NCBI RefSeq assembly: GCF_020686945.1
Contig: NZ_JAJEPR010000016.1
Span: 16,293 to 80,292 of the forward strand
Source: Limivivens faecihominis
GTDB taxonomy: Bacteria > Bacillota > Clostridia > Lachnospirales > Lachnospiraceae
Direction: 5' to 3'
DNA length: 64,000 nt
Part shown: positions 1 through 8,533 of the stretch, piece by piece
Numbering within the stretch: the stretch's first letter is position 1
Layout of the letters: each line of letters begins with the position of its first letter
Made by a program: the position numbers and the translations under genes
Notes under the pieces: generated by a model
The model's input: the letters and a program-made list of their open reading frames with translations, nothing else
The model's database searches: none
Told to the model about the DNA's origin: nothing

Positions 1-16
1 CCCCGTGAAAACGGGG
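1..16. other. Short GNRA-loop hairpin
   Basis: CCCCGT and ACGGGG pair around a GAAA tetraloop at the very edge of the window. No T-run follows, so it is not an obvious terminator; it may be the end of an upstream element or a leader hairpin of the radical SAM gene. Confidence 0.5.
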
Positions 17-48
17 GCAAAAGCGAGAAAGGATTCATTTAACGATTT

Positions 49-1758
49 ATGAAAACATTACTGATTGCAATCAATGCGAAATACATTCATTCCAATCTGG
101 CGGTTTATAGCCTTAAGGCCAGCGCCGGCCAGTGGAAGGATGAGGTGGAGATTGCAGAATATACGATCAATCATTTGCGGGAAGATATTCTGGCGGATAT
201 TTACAGGAGGAAACCGGATGTGGCGGCCATTTCCTGCTACATCTGGAACATGGAATACGTCCAGTCTCTTTTGAAGGACTTAAAAAAGGTCCTGCCGGAG
301 GTCGATATCTGGCTGGGAGGCCCGGAGGTTTCTTACGACTGCGAGGAGGTCCTTGTCCGGGAACCTAGCGTGCGGGGAATCATGGCCGGAGAAGGGGAGA
401 CCACCTTCCGGGAACTTCTGGGCTGGTATCACGGGGAGGGCAGTCTTGCTGAGATTAAGGGACTGGTCTACCGGGATGAGGCGGGAAAGTTCTGCCGCAC
501 CGGCGTGCGGGAGTATGAAAAGCTCGATGAACTGCCTTTTGTCTACGGAGACATGACAAAATTTCAGAACCGGATCATATATTATGAAAGCAGCAGAGGC
601 TGCCCTTTTTCCTGCAGCTACTGTCTTTCCTCGATTGACAAACGGGTGCGCTTCCGGAGCCTGCCTCTGGTGAAAAAAGAGCTGGCCTTTTTCCTGGAGC
701 AGAAGGTTCCCCAGGTGAAATTTGTGGACCGGACCTTCAATGTGAACCATGCCCGGACCAAGGAGCTTCTCCGTTTCATAAAGGAGAACGACAACGGTAT
801 CACGAACTTCCATTTCGAGATCTCGGCGGATCTTCTGGATGATGAGGAGATCGGGCTTCTGAACAGCCTCAGGCCGGGTCTCGTGCAGCTGGAGATCGGC
901 GTCCAGTCCACCGACGGGCAGGTGCTGACGGCCATTCACCGGGCGGTGGATTTTGATGTGATCGTCGATAAGGTGAGACGGATCCAGAAGGGCAGAAACG
1001 TGCATCAGCATCTGGATCTCATCGCCGGCCTTCCCTATGGCACGCTGAAAGAGTTCCGGAGCTCCTTTAACGATGTCTACAGCTTACGGCCCCAGCAGTT
1101 CCAGCTGGGCTTTCTGAAGGTCTTAAAGGGCTCGGAGATGGGCAGAAGAGCCGAGGAGTTTGGCGTGGTGAGGACGGACCGGCCTCCCTACGAGGTCCTT
1201 TCTACCGACTGGCTGAGCTACGGCGAGGTGCTGAAGATCAAAGGCATCGAGGAGATGGTGGAGGTCTATTACAACAGCTGGCAGTTTGCTCGGACTGTGG
1301 AGCTTCTGACGGAGGAGTTCGAGGACTATTTCGGGCTCTATGAGGCGCTGGCGGACTTTTATGAGGAGCAGGGCTACAATGGACGGAGCCATTCGAGGAT
1401 GGAGCGGCTTCTGATCCTCCGGGAATTTGCCCTTTCGCTTAATCTGGCCCGCCAGGCCGCCTTCGACCAGGCCCTTCTCATGGACCTTTACGCCCGGGAG
1501 AAGAGCAAGAGCCGGCCGGCTTTCGCTCCGGATCTTTCCGGCCGGAAGAACGAGATCTACGAATTTTACAAAAAAGAAGCCGGGGAGCATCAGTATCTCA
1601 CCGGCGATACCTACGAAGCCATGAACGCCCGGCAGCTTCTGAACCAGACCCACCTGGAGATCCTTTCCGAGGAGACGGAAAAATGGTATCTTTTCGATTA
1701 TCAGAAGCGGGACCCGCTGACCGGGGACGCCAGAATCATTCAAATACAGAACATCTAA
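49..1758 (+). CDS. B12-binding domain radical SAM protein (DUF4080 type)
   Basis: Predicted cytosolic cobalamin-dependent radical SAM enzyme of 569 residues. The N-terminal 150 residues look like a B12-binding fold, with GGPEVSYD near residue 91. The radical SAM core follows, with its 4Fe-4S cysteines in CxxxCxxC at Cys185, Cys189 and Cys192 (RGCPFSCSYC). After the core, LEIGVQS and LIAGLPYG are typical late barrel motifs. The C-terminal 200 residues match the helical DUF4080 extension common in Clostridia. The substrate is unknown for this family, although relatives methylate or rearrange carbon skeletons. The upstream ribosome site is weak (GAAAGGA, more than 10 bases away). The next gene starts 18 bases downstream, so the two are probably co-transcribed. 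The family call is secure, the reaction is not. Confidence 0.85.
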   Translation: MKTLLIAINAKYIHSNLAVYSLKASAGQWKDEVEIAEYTINHLREDILADIYRRKPDVAAISCYIWNMEYVQSLLKDLKKVLPEVDIWLGGPEVSYDCEEVLVREPSVRGIMAGEGETTFRELLGWYHGEGSLAEIKGLVYRDEAGKFCRTGVREYEKLDELPFVYGDMTKFQNRIIYYESSRGCPFSCSYCLSSIDKRVRFRSLPLVKKELAFFLEQKVPQVKFVDRTFNVNHARTKELLRFIKENDNGITNFHFEISADLLDDEEIGLLNSLRPGLVQLEIGVQSTDGQVLTAIHRAVDFDVIVDKVRRIQKGRNVHQHLDLIAGLPYGTLKEFRSSFNDVYSLRPQQFQLGFLKVLKGSEMGRRAEEFGVVRTDRPPYEVLSTDWLSYGEVLKIKGIEEMVEVYYNSWQFARTVELLTEEFEDYFGLYEALADFYEEQGYNGRSHSRMERLLILREFALSLNLARQAAFDQALLMDLYAREKSKSRPAFAPDLSGRKNEIYEFYKKEAGEHQYLTGDTYEAMNARQLLNQTHLEILSEETEKWYLFDYQKRDPLTGDARIIQIQNI

Positions 1759-1776
1759 AGAGATAAGGAGACGAAA

Positions 1777-2490
1777 ATGACAGATGAAATCATAGCCCTG
1801 GACCTTGAGACCACAGGCCTGAATCCCCGTACCGACTCCATTCTGGAGATTGGCGCGGTCCGGATCAAAAATGGCCGGGTGGAGGACACCTATGCGGCTT
1901 TTATCAATATCGGAAAAAAGATCCCGGAATTTATCGTAGGGCTCACCGGCATCACGGACGAGATGGCGGCGGGGGGCCTTTCCCTTCCGGAGGCCCTGGA
2001 AGGCTTCCTTGATTTTGCCGGGGAGGCGCCGGTTCTGGGCCACAACATTACCTTTGATTACAGTTTCCTGAAGCAGAATTTTGCAAACCTCGGCCGGAAT
2101 TTTGACCGGGAGGGCATAGATACTCTGGCCATCGCGAAAAAGTTTCTGCCGGAGCTTCCGAGCCGTTCCCTGGAGGCCCTCTGCCTTCACTATGGCATCG
2201 GTCAGGAGAAGAAACACCGGGCCTATGAGGATGCGGTTTCGGCCTACCGCCTGTACGAGTGTCTGGGCCGGGAATTCCAGAGTGTGAGCCCCGCAGCCTT
2301 TGACCCGAAGCCCCTGTTTTATCAGGTAAAGAAGGAAAGCCCCATCACGATTTCACAAAAACGGTACTTGAATGATTTGATAAAATATCATAGAATAGAA
2401 ACGGACGCTGTCCCTGAGAAACTGACCAAAAGCGAGGCGTCCCGGATGATCGATAACATTATTTCCCGGTACGGAAAAATCAAGAGGTGA
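1777..2490 (+). CDS. 3'-5' exonuclease, DEDDh (DnaQ/PolC-like)
   Basis: A 237-residue stand-alone exonuclease of the DnaQ superfamily, expected to remove nucleotides from 3' ends of DNA or RNA with two metal ions. The three motifs are visible: Exo I DLETTGLNP near residue 9, Exo II GHNITFDYSFL near residue 89, and Exo III HRAYEDAVSAY near residue 147, where His and Asp fit the DEDDh type. The C-terminal 60 residues (ISQKRYLNDL) form a short extra domain seen in clostridial versions. It is preceded by TAAGGAGACGAAA and lies 18 bases after the radical SAM gene. It is too short to be PolC or a full DNA polymerase epsilon subunit partner, so a repair or RNA-processing role is possible. Confidence 0.87.
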   Translation: MTDEIIALDLETTGLNPRTDSILEIGAVRIKNGRVEDTYAAFINIGKKIPEFIVGLTGITDEMAAGGLSLPEALEGFLDFAGEAPVLGHNITFDYSFLKQNFANLGRNFDREGIDTLAIAKKFLPELPSRSLEALCLHYGIGQEKKHRAYEDAVSAYRLYECLGREFQSVSPAAFDPKPLFYQVKKESPITISQKRYLNDLIKYHRIETDAVPEKLTKSEASRMIDNIISRYGKIKR

Positions 2491-2495
2491 AAACT

Positions 2496-2603
2496 ATGAT
2501 GAATTTTAACAATAAAAAAACACAGAAAACCATTGCAGCAGTGATCTGCGTTCTTCTGGTGATCGCTATGATTCTGCCCATGGTTTTGAGTTATCTGGAG
2601 TAA
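2496..2603 (+). CDS. Small single-span membrane peptide, 35 residues
   Basis: A small reading frame starting ATGATG five bases after the exonuclease stop, inside AAGAGGTGAAAACT which can serve as ribosome site. The product has a lysine-rich N-terminus (NNKKTQK) followed by one hydrophobic helix (IAAVICVLLVIAMILPMVL) and a short tail ending in Glu. Such one-helix proteins of the DUF4044-like type are common beside housekeeping genes in Clostridia. Its close packing between two genes and the codon pattern support it as real. No function can be assigned. Confidence 0.6.
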   Translation: MMNFNNKKTQKTIAAVICVLLVIAMILPMVLSYLE

Positions 2604-2624
2604 GTCGGCAAGAGGAGTGACTGA

Positions 2625-4268
2625 ATGAAAAAAAGTAAGAAAGCAGGCCTGATCCTGACCGTCGGCGCGGCTCTTTTTCTGGTAGCAGGAGCCCCGGCCC
2701 TGGCGGATGAGACAGACACCATCAGCAAGAATGTCTACATCGGAGGCGTGAACGTTTCCGGGATGACGGAGGAGCAGGCGACAAAAGCAGTAGAAGAGAA
2801 GCTGGGAAAAGGAACCGGCGGAAATTATACCGTAAAAATCGGAGATGAGACCACCACTGCCACGGCGGAGAATTTCGGTATGGAGTGGACCAACCGCGAG
2901 GTGGTTCATGAGGCCATGGAAGTAGCCAAGGGCGGCAACCTCATCAAACAGTACAAAGACAAAAAAGATCTGCAGGTGGAACCGAAAAACTTTGAAGTGG
3001 CCTACGCTCCCAACGAGCAGGCTGTGAAAACCTATGTGGAGAAGCTTGCGGAAGAATATAACAGAGATGCAGAGGAAGGCGATATCACCTTTGCCAACGG
3101 TTATCCGGAAGTGACCGGCGGAGAGACCGGCATCGCCGTCAACGTGGACCAGTCGGTTTCCTCCATCATGAAAGCGCTGGAGGGCGACGGTACGGAGCTC
3201 ACAGTCGTGGCGGAGGTTCAGAAGCCTTCGGTGACAAAAGAAGAACTGAGCCAGGTAAAAGATGTGCTGGGAACGGCCACCACCTACTATGGTTCTTCCT
3301 ACGAGAGAAATACAAACGTGGAAGTGGGAGCATCCAAGATCAACGGCACTCTCATTATGCCGGGAGAGACTTTCTCCGTGACGGCGGCGGTAACGCCTTT
3401 CAATGCGGACAACGGTTATTATCCGGCGCCCTCCTACGAGAGCGGCCAGGTGGTGGACACCTACGGCGGCGGTATCTGTCAGGTTTCCACGACCCTCTAT
3501 AACGCGGTGCTGAAAGCGGAACTCCAGGTGGATGAGCGTCATAACCATACGATGCTGGTTTCCTATGTGGACCCTTCCAAGGACGCAGCCATCGCGGAAG
3601 GTCTGATGGATTTCATTTTTACCAATAATACCGATGCGCCGATCTATATTTACGGCGTGGGGTATCAGGGAACGCTGAACTTCACGATTTACGGTCATGA
3701 AACGAGGGATCCGAACCGTTCCATTTCTTTCAGAAGTGAGACTTTAAGCCAGACCGATGCCAGCACAAACGTCAAGCTGGTGGCAAAGTCTGACCAGAAC
3801 ATCGGTTATCTTAATCAGACCCAGAGCGCGCATCAGGGACTGGAAGCGGTACTCTGGAAGGATATCGTCAATGCGGACGGCACCACCGATACGGTTCAGG
3901 TCAATTCCAGCAGCTATCAGGCGTCACCGGCCATCTACGAGGTAGGTATTGTTTCACCCAATACCCAGGCTTCAGCGGCGATCCAGACTGCCATCGCCAA
4001 CAACGATCTGGCGACGGTTCAGGCAATCATCAACGGAAGCTACGGTTCCACGAGCACAGCTCAGACAGAAGCGCCTGAGACCAGCGCTCCCGAAACGAAT
4101 GCACCGACAACCGATACGCCGGAAACCAGTGCGCCTGAGACGAATGCTCCCGAAACGGATGCACCGACAACGGACGCACCGACAACGGACGCACCTGTCC
4201 AGGATCCGTCAGGAGACATGGATGATAATATACCTGCGGATTCAGGCGAAGTAACGGTTATCGGGTAA
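2625..4268 (+). CDS. VanW family cell-surface protein
   Basis: A 547-residue exported protein. A signal peptide (MKKSKKAGLILTVGAALFLV, cleavage near ALA-DE) is followed by a PG_binding_4-type region (YIGGVNVSGMTEEQA), then a VanW domain around residues 225-380 containing MPGETFS, GGGICQVSTTLYNA and HNHTMLVSYVD. VanW proteins are found in vancomycin-resistance clusters and more widely as wall-associated proteins of unknown biochemistry. The last 80 residues are a low-complexity Thr/Pro/Glu stretch built from units such as ETSAPETNAP and TTDAP, probably a flexible spacer crossing the wall. No LPXTG anchor is seen. GAGGAGTGACTG precedes the ATG, and a terminator-like hairpin follows the stop. 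Confidence 0.88.
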   Translation: MKKSKKAGLILTVGAALFLVAGAPALADETDTISKNVYIGGVNVSGMTEEQATKAVEEKLGKGTGGNYTVKIGDETTTATAENFGMEWTNREVVHEAMEVAKGGNLIKQYKDKKDLQVEPKNFEVAYAPNEQAVKTYVEKLAEEYNRDAEEGDITFANGYPEVTGGETGIAVNVDQSVSSIMKALEGDGTELTVVAEVQKPSVTKEELSQVKDVLGTATTYYGSSYERNTNVEVGASKINGTLIMPGETFSVTAAVTPFNADNGYYPAPSYESGQVVDTYGGGICQVSTTLYNAVLKAELQVDERHNHTMLVSYVDPSKDAAIAEGLMDFIFTNNTDAPIYIYGVGYQGTLNFTIYGHETRDPNRSISFRSETLSQTDASTNVKLVAKSDQNIGYLNQTQSAHQGLEAVLWKDIVNADGTTDTVQVNSSSYQASPAIYEVGIVSPNTQASAAIQTAIANNDLATVQAIINGSYGSTSTAQTEAPETSAPETNAPTTDTPETSAPETNAPETDAPTTDAPTTDAPVQDPSGDMDDNIPADSGEVTVIG

Positions 4269-4273
4269 ACATA

Positions 4274-4313
4274 AGGGCGCCGTATGACAGCGAAAGCGTA
4301 CGGTGCCCTTTCT
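4274..4313 (+). terminator. Rho-independent terminator after the VanW gene
   Basis: AGGGCGCCGTA (4274-4284) pairs with TACGGTGCCCT (4299-4309), 11 pairs with one G-T wobble, followed by a short T-rich run. It overlaps an ATG at 4303 in frame with the next gene, which argues that this ATG is not the translation start. Confidence 0.75.
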
Positions 4314-4335
4314 GTATATAAAGGAGGATGAAGAT

Positions 4336-4920
4336 TTGCATACCATGGTGACAGACGGCAGTTCCCGTCTCAAACCGGGCATGGAACTGGTGCTGACCAG
4401 ATGGATTGCCCTTTCGGGAACGGCGAAGCTGGCCGAAGAGAAGGAAGCGGAGCTTCTGAAACGCTTTCCGGAGACTTTGGTGCGGGAAGCCCGGCATTTT
4501 TCCGAGCTGGAAAACACGGAAGAGACGCTGAAGCTTGCCAAAGAGGTGGGAACAGATCCGAAGACCGGCGAGGATGAGAATGAATATTACCCCCTGGGGG
4601 AGGGCGGCATCTTAAAAGCCCTCTGGGAGATCGCGGACCGCGCAGGCCTGGGCTTAAGCGCGGAGCTTCGCAAACTTCCGATCCGCCAGGAAACCATAGA
4701 GATTACGGAACTTTTTGACATTGATCCCTACCGGATGGACTCGAAAGGAGCCGTACTCATCGGCACCTTCCACGGCATGGAGCTCACGGAAAGACTGAAC
4801 CGGGCCGGAATCCCGGCGGCAGTGATCGGAAGAGTCAGCAAAGGGCCGGAGCGGATCCTCTACAATCAGGAAATCAAACGATACATCGAAAAATCAGTAA
4901 AAAAGGAGAAAGAAGCATGA
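4336..4920 (+). CDS. AIR synthase-related protein (HypE/ThiL-like C-terminal fold)
   Basis: About 194 residues. I chose the TTG start at 4336 because AGGAGG (4322-4327) lies eight bases before it, whereas the in-frame ATG at 4303 sits inside the preceding terminator hairpin. The C-terminal half has the AIRS_C look: EGGILKALWEIADRAGLGL, then TFHGMELTERLNRAGIPAAVIGRV. It lacks the N-terminal ATP-binding half of true HypE, PurM or ThiL (usually 300-350 residues), so catalytic activity is doubtful. In many Clostridia this gene is paired with an Lrp regulator and an aminotransferase, as here. Its stop overlaps the next start (ATGA), implying translational coupling. The function is unknown. Confidence 0.7.
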   Translation: MHTMVTDGSSRLKPGMELVLTRWIALSGTAKLAEEKEAELLKRFPETLVREARHFSELENTEETLKLAKEVGTDPKTGEDENEYYPLGEGGILKALWEIADRAGLGLSAELRKLPIRQETIEITELFDIDPYRMDSKGAVLIGTFHGMELTERLNRAGIPAAVIGRVSKGPERILYNQEIKRYIEKSVKKEKEA

Positions 4921-5399
4921 GAGAAGCAATTTTAACATTTCTGGAAAAAAACAGCCGGATCGATCTTCAGGAATTGGCAGTGATCCTGGGCACCGACGAG
5001 GCTACTGTGGCCAATGAGATCGCAAAAATGGAGCAGGAGCACATCATCTGCGGCTATCATACCCTGATCGACTGGGACAAAACCTCAGCAGACAAGGTGA
5101 CGGCTCTTATCGAGGTGCGGGTGACTCCCCAGAGAGGCCAGGGCTTTGATTCCATCGCGGAGCGGATCTACAATTATCCGGAAGTCCGTTCCGTCTATCT
5201 GATCTCCGGCGCTTACGACCTGATGGTGATCCTCGAAGGAAAAACCCTGAAAGAGGTTTCCGGCTTCGTGTCAGACAAGCTTTCCACGCTGGATTCTGTC
5301 TTAAGCACAGCGACCCACTTTATTCTGAAAAAATACAAAGACCACGGAACGATCTTTGAGAGAAAAACAAGAGATGAAAGGATGCCTGTGACCTTATGA
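4917..5399 (+). CDS. Lrp/AsnC family transcriptional regulator
   Basis: 160 residues with an N-terminal winged helix-turn-helix (residues 1-55, IDLQELAVILGTDEATVANEI) and a C-terminal RAM/AsnC ligand-binding domain (about 65-140, with VRSVYLISGAYDLMVILEG). Lrp proteins form octamers that sense amino acids. The gene overlaps both neighbours by four bases (ATGA junctions at 4917 and 5396), so it is made in a fixed ratio with the downstream aminotransferase. It probably controls this operon or amino-acid metabolism; the effector is not evident. Confidence 0.9.
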   Translation: MREAILTFLEKNSRIDLQELAVILGTDEATVANEIAKMEQEHIICGYHTLIDWDKTSADKVTALIEVRVTPQRGQGFDSIAERIYNYPEVRSVYLISGAYDLMVILEGKTLKEVSGFVSDKLSTLDSVLSTATHFILKKYKDHGTIFERKTRDERMPVTL

Positions 5400-6565
5400 G
5401 AGACCCTCTGACAAAAAAAGTGGTGGATATTGCACCCTCCGGAATCCGGAAATTTTTTGATATTGTAAGCGAGATGGATAACGTGATCTCCCTCGGTGTG
5501 GGCGAACCGGACTTTGACACGCCCTGGCACATCCGTGACGAGGGTATCTACAGCCTGGAAAAAGGCCGGACCTTCTACACCTCCAATGCGGGCTTAAAGG
5601 AGCTCCGGGAGGAGATCTGCAAATACCTCAAACGGCGTTTTGCGCTGGATTATGACCCGATTACCGAGACACTGATTACGGTGGGCGGCAGTGAGGCCAT
5701 CGACCTTGCGATGCGCGTCATGCTGGATCCCGGCGATGAGGTGCTGATCCCGGAGCCCTGTTATGTTTCCTATGTTCCCTGCTGTATTCTGGCTGGCGGA
5801 AAGCCCCATGTCATTGAGCTTCAGGCGAAAAATGAGTTCCGTCTGACGAAAGAAGAGCTCCTGGAACATATCACGGAAAAGACGAAGATTCTCGTCCTTC
5901 CTTTCCCGAACAACCCCACTGGCGCCATCATGAGCCGGGAGGATCTTAAGGCTATCGCGGAAGTGGTGGAGGAAAAAGACCTCTTTGTGCTCTCTGATGA
6001 GATTTACGCAGAGCTCACCTACGGCGGAAACCATGTTTCCTTCGCTTCCCTGCCGGGCATGAGGAAGCGGACCATCACGATCAACGGTTTTTCCAAGTCC
6101 CATGCCATGACAGGCTGGCGTCTGGGCTATGCCTGCGGACCGGCACCCATCATCAAGCAGATGACAAAAGTTCATCAGTTTGCGATCATGTGCGCTCCCA
6201 CCAACAGCCAGTATGCGGCTGTGGAGGCTCTCCGGAACGGCGATGTCGATGTGGAAGAGATGCGTCAGGCTTACAATGGCCGCCGCCGCTATCTCCTTCA
6301 TGCCTTTGAGGAGATGGGTCTGCCCTGCTTTGAGCCGAAGGGCGCGTTCTATGTGTTCCCCTCCATCCAGAAATTCGGCCTCTCCTCAGATGAGTTTGCC
6401 GAGCGGCTTCTTAGGGAAGAACGGCTGGCTGTGGTGCCCGGAACGGCTTTTGGAGAGTGTGGAGAAGGATTTTTAAGGATTTCCTACGCCTATTCTCTGG
6501 AGGACCTCAAGAAGGCTCTGGAGCGCCTGAAACACTTCATCAGGAAACTGGAGGCGGAAAAATAA
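5396..6565 (+). CDS. Class I/II PLP-dependent aminotransferase
   Basis: 389 residues, the usual length for aspartate/aromatic-type fold-I aminotransferases. Visible features are the substrate loop GVGEPDFDTP near residue 34, the phosphate-site GGSEAIDLAMR near 97, PNNPTG at 171-176, the cofactor Asp and Tyr in SDEIYAELTY near 200, and the Schiff-base Lys234 in GFSKSHAMTGWRLGY. The donor and acceptor cannot be fixed from sequence; relatives act on aspartate, aromatic or branched amino acids. Its start overlaps the stop of the Lrp gene. A GGAGG near its 3' end serves the next gene, trmL, one base after the stop. Confidence 0.92.
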   Translation: MRDPLTKKVVDIAPSGIRKFFDIVSEMDNVISLGVGEPDFDTPWHIRDEGIYSLEKGRTFYTSNAGLKELREEICKYLKRRFALDYDPITETLITVGGSEAIDLAMRVMLDPGDEVLIPEPCYVSYVPCCILAGGKPHVIELQAKNEFRLTKEELLEHITEKTKILVLPFPNNPTGAIMSREDLKAIAEVVEEKDLFVLSDEIYAELTYGGNHVSFASLPGMRKRTITINGFSKSHAMTGWRLGYACGPAPIIKQMTKVHQFAIMCAPTNSQYAAVEALRNGDVDVEEMRQAYNGRRRYLLHAFEEMGLPCFEPKGAFYVFPSIQKFGLSSDEFAERLLREERLAVVPGTAFGECGEGFLRISYAYSLEDLKKALERLKHFIRKLEAEK

Positions 6566-6566
6566 A

Positions 6567-7067
6567 ATGGCAAACTTAAATATTGTACTTCTGGAGCCGG
6601 AAATTCCCTCCAATACGGGAAATATCGGCCGTACCTGCGTGGCCACGGGCACGAGACTTCACCTCATCGAACCCCTGGGCTTTCGCCTCACTGAGAAGAA
6701 CCTCCGGCGGGCCGGCATGGACTACTGGAAGGACCTCGATGTGACCACCTACATCAACTATGAGGATTTCCTGGAGAAAAACCCCGGAGCCAAGATCTAT
6801 ATGGCTACCACGAAAGGCCCCCAGGTCTACACCGACGTCTCCTACGGGCCGGACTGCTATATCATGTTCGGAAAAGAGAGCGCCGGCATCCCGGAGGAAA
6901 TCCTCCTGGAAAATCAGGAGCGGGCCGTGCGGATCCCCATGATCGGCGACATCCGCTCCCTGAACCTGGCCAACTCCGTGGCCATCGTCCTCTATGAGGC
7001 CCTCAGGCAGAATAATTTCGACCACATGCGCCTGGACGGGCATTTGACGAAATACGACTGGAAATAA
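6567..7067 (+). CDS. trmL: tRNA (cytidine(34)-2'-O)-methyltransferase TrmL
   Basis: 166 residues, full length for TrmL (YibK/CspR). This SPOUT enzyme methylates the 2'-O of the wobble base of tRNA-Leu isoacceptors using S-adenosylmethionine. Motifs seen are PEIPSNTGNIGRTC near the N-terminus, FGKESAGIPEEIL around residue 92, and the knot segment RIPMIGDIRSLNLANSVAIVLYEALRQ near 120-150. It follows the aminotransferase by one base with GGAGG upstream, so it is the last gene of the 4.3-7.1 kb operon. A bidirectional terminator follows directly. Confidence 0.94.
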   Translation: MANLNIVLLEPEIPSNTGNIGRTCVATGTRLHLIEPLGFRLTEKNLRRAGMDYWKDLDVTTYINYEDFLEKNPGAKIYMATTKGPQVYTDVSYGPDCYIMFGKESAGIPEEILLENQERAVRIPMIGDIRSLNLANSVAIVLYEALRQNNFDHMRLDGHLTKYDWK

Positions 7068-7116
7068 AAAAACGGCAGAAAACAGACGGTTAAAAATCTG
7101 TTTTCTGCCGTTTTTT
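7066..7116. terminator. Bidirectional terminator between trmL and the kinase gene
   Basis: An almost perfect inverted repeat of about 20 bases: AAAAAACGGCAGAAAACAGA pairs with TCTGTTTTCTGCCGTTTTTT around a 10-base loop. A-runs and T-runs on both sides allow it to end transcription from both strands. Confidence 0.93.
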
Positions 7117-8533
7117 ATTTTCCTGCGCTCTGCAGTGTGAAGGTAAACTCAGTGCCTACTCCTTCGGTGCTCACAACGTTGATATTTTCGCCGTGGGCCT
7201 GGATGATCTCTTTTACGATGGCAAGGCCGAGGCCTGTGCCTTTCTTGTCTTTTCCGCGGGAGAGGTCCGTCTTATAGAAACGTTCCCAGATCTTCGGGAG
7301 GGAGTCCTGGGGGATTCCAAGGCCGGTGTCCTTGACAGAGACGAAGATTTTTTCTCGTTTCTGCAGGGTCTCAATGTAGATCACGGAATCGTCTCTGCTG
7401 AATTTCACCGCGTTGTCGATGAGGTTATAGAGCACTTGCTGGATTTTTTCCATATCCGCGTGGACTGGAAGGCTCGCCTCGTCGAAAAGCAGGGAAAAAC
7501 GGATGCCGCGTTCATTGCAGCGGCCCTCGAAAGTTTCCAGCGTCCTGCGGATGACTTCGTTGATGTCAAAATCGCTCATCTCCATGAGATAGCCGTTATC
7601 GTCGAAGGTGTTCAGAGTCAGAAGACCTTTCGTGAGTTTTTCCAGGCGTTCCGTCTCCGAGAGGACGATATGGAGGTACCGATCCTGGATTTCCACAGGA
7701 ATCGTTCCGTCGAGAATCGCCTCCACATAGCCTTTGATGGAGGTCAGGGGCGAGCGGAAATCGTGGGAAATGTTGGAGATAAATTTTCTCTGGGATTCTC
7801 CACCCTTTCCGGCCCGGCCGGCCAGATACTGGAGGCTGGCTCCGATGTATTCAAGCTCGTCAGTGGGCTCTTTGATGAAGGTATAATCGAGGTTTCCGGC
7901 GGCATATTTTCCGGCAGCGTAGATGAGCCGGTCTAAGGGGCGGCTGATGAGACGCCAGAAGCCGAAGACCGGAATCAGGGAGAGGCCTAAAATCACCAGA
8001 AGCGTGAAATAGGAAATATTCAGGACGGAATTGCACTCCCGCTCGATCTTCGAGAGATAGCAGTGAATGACGATGTAGCCTTTCACGGCATCGCCGGAGG
8101 TGACAGGGCTGACCACACTCAAAACGTCTTTGGAATAATAGTCGAAAAAGGTCCCAATCTGATAGTAGCTCCCCGTAAATTCTCCGGGATCCATCTCCGG
8201 AAGTTTCTCCGGGTCCTCGCTCTCCTCAAAAGGAAGAGAGGTGTTGATGAGGATATTTCCGCTGGTGTCCATGAGCCAGATGGTGGAATTCTGATAAGCT
8301 GCCGCGGCGGAAAGGAAGTTGTAGAGATCCTTCCGGGAGCTTGAGGATTTCGTGTAGGACTGGATCAGGGAGGCGGAGGCGATGCGGCTGGCATCCTGAT
8401 AAAGGCTGTCCGCCACCTTTTTTGTCTCATATTTTCTCGTGAGAGACATCGTAAAGGTGGAGACAGCGATGAAGCTTAAGAGGGCAAACAGGCCGTAAAG
8501 GACTGCAAATTTCACGCGGAGGCGTTTTTTCAT
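7115..8533 (-). CDS. Membrane sensor histidine kinase (HisKA type)
   Basis: 472 residues. TM1 is at about residues 8-30. An extracytoplasmic sensor of about 140 residues follows, then TM2 near 173-195, HAMP, a HisKA domain with phospho-acceptor His257 (SNISHDFRSPLTSIKGY), and a HATPase domain with N-box NLIDNAVKFS, DTGLGIP and GTGLGLAIVKEII. The upstream regulator gene overlaps it by four bases, so the two form one two-component system. The signal is unknown; the architecture is like PhoR or ResE of Firmicutes. It is the last gene before the terminator shared with trmL. Confidence 0.93.
   Translation of the reverse strand: MKKRLRVKFAVLYGLFALLSFIAVSTFTMSLTRKYETKKVADSLYQDASRIASASLIQSYTKSSSSRKDLYNFLSAAAAYQNSTIWLMDTSGNILINTSLPFEESEDPEKLPEMDPGEFTGSYYQIGTFFDYYSKDVLSVVSPVTSGDAVKGYIVIHCYLSKIERECNSVLNISYFTLLVILGLSLIPVFGFWRLISRPLDRLIYAAGKYAAGNLDYTFIKEPTDELEYIGASLQYLAGRAGKGGESQRKFISNISHDFRSPLTSIKGYVEAILDGTIPVEIQDRYLHIVLSETERLEKLTKGLLTLNTFDDNGYLMEMSDFDINEVIRRTLETFEGRCNERGIRFSLLFDEASLPVHADMEKIQQVLYNLIDNAVKFSRDDSVIYIETLQKREKIFVSVKDTGLGIPQDSLPKIWERFYKTDLSRGKDKKGTGLGLAIVKEIIQAHGENINVVSTEGVGTEFTFTLQSAGK

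Noticed and set aside
280..3698. Long minus-strand open frames (280-1011, 1123-2217, 2388-3698)
   Set aside because: They lie opposite well-recognised genes, have no ribosome sites or family motifs, and their length is explained by the codon bias of the sense strand.
4070..4200. Short repeated DNA units at the end of the VanW gene, considered as a CRISPR or minisatellite
   Set aside because: They are in frame and encode a Thr/Pro/Glu-rich spacer. There are no spacer sequences between constant repeats.
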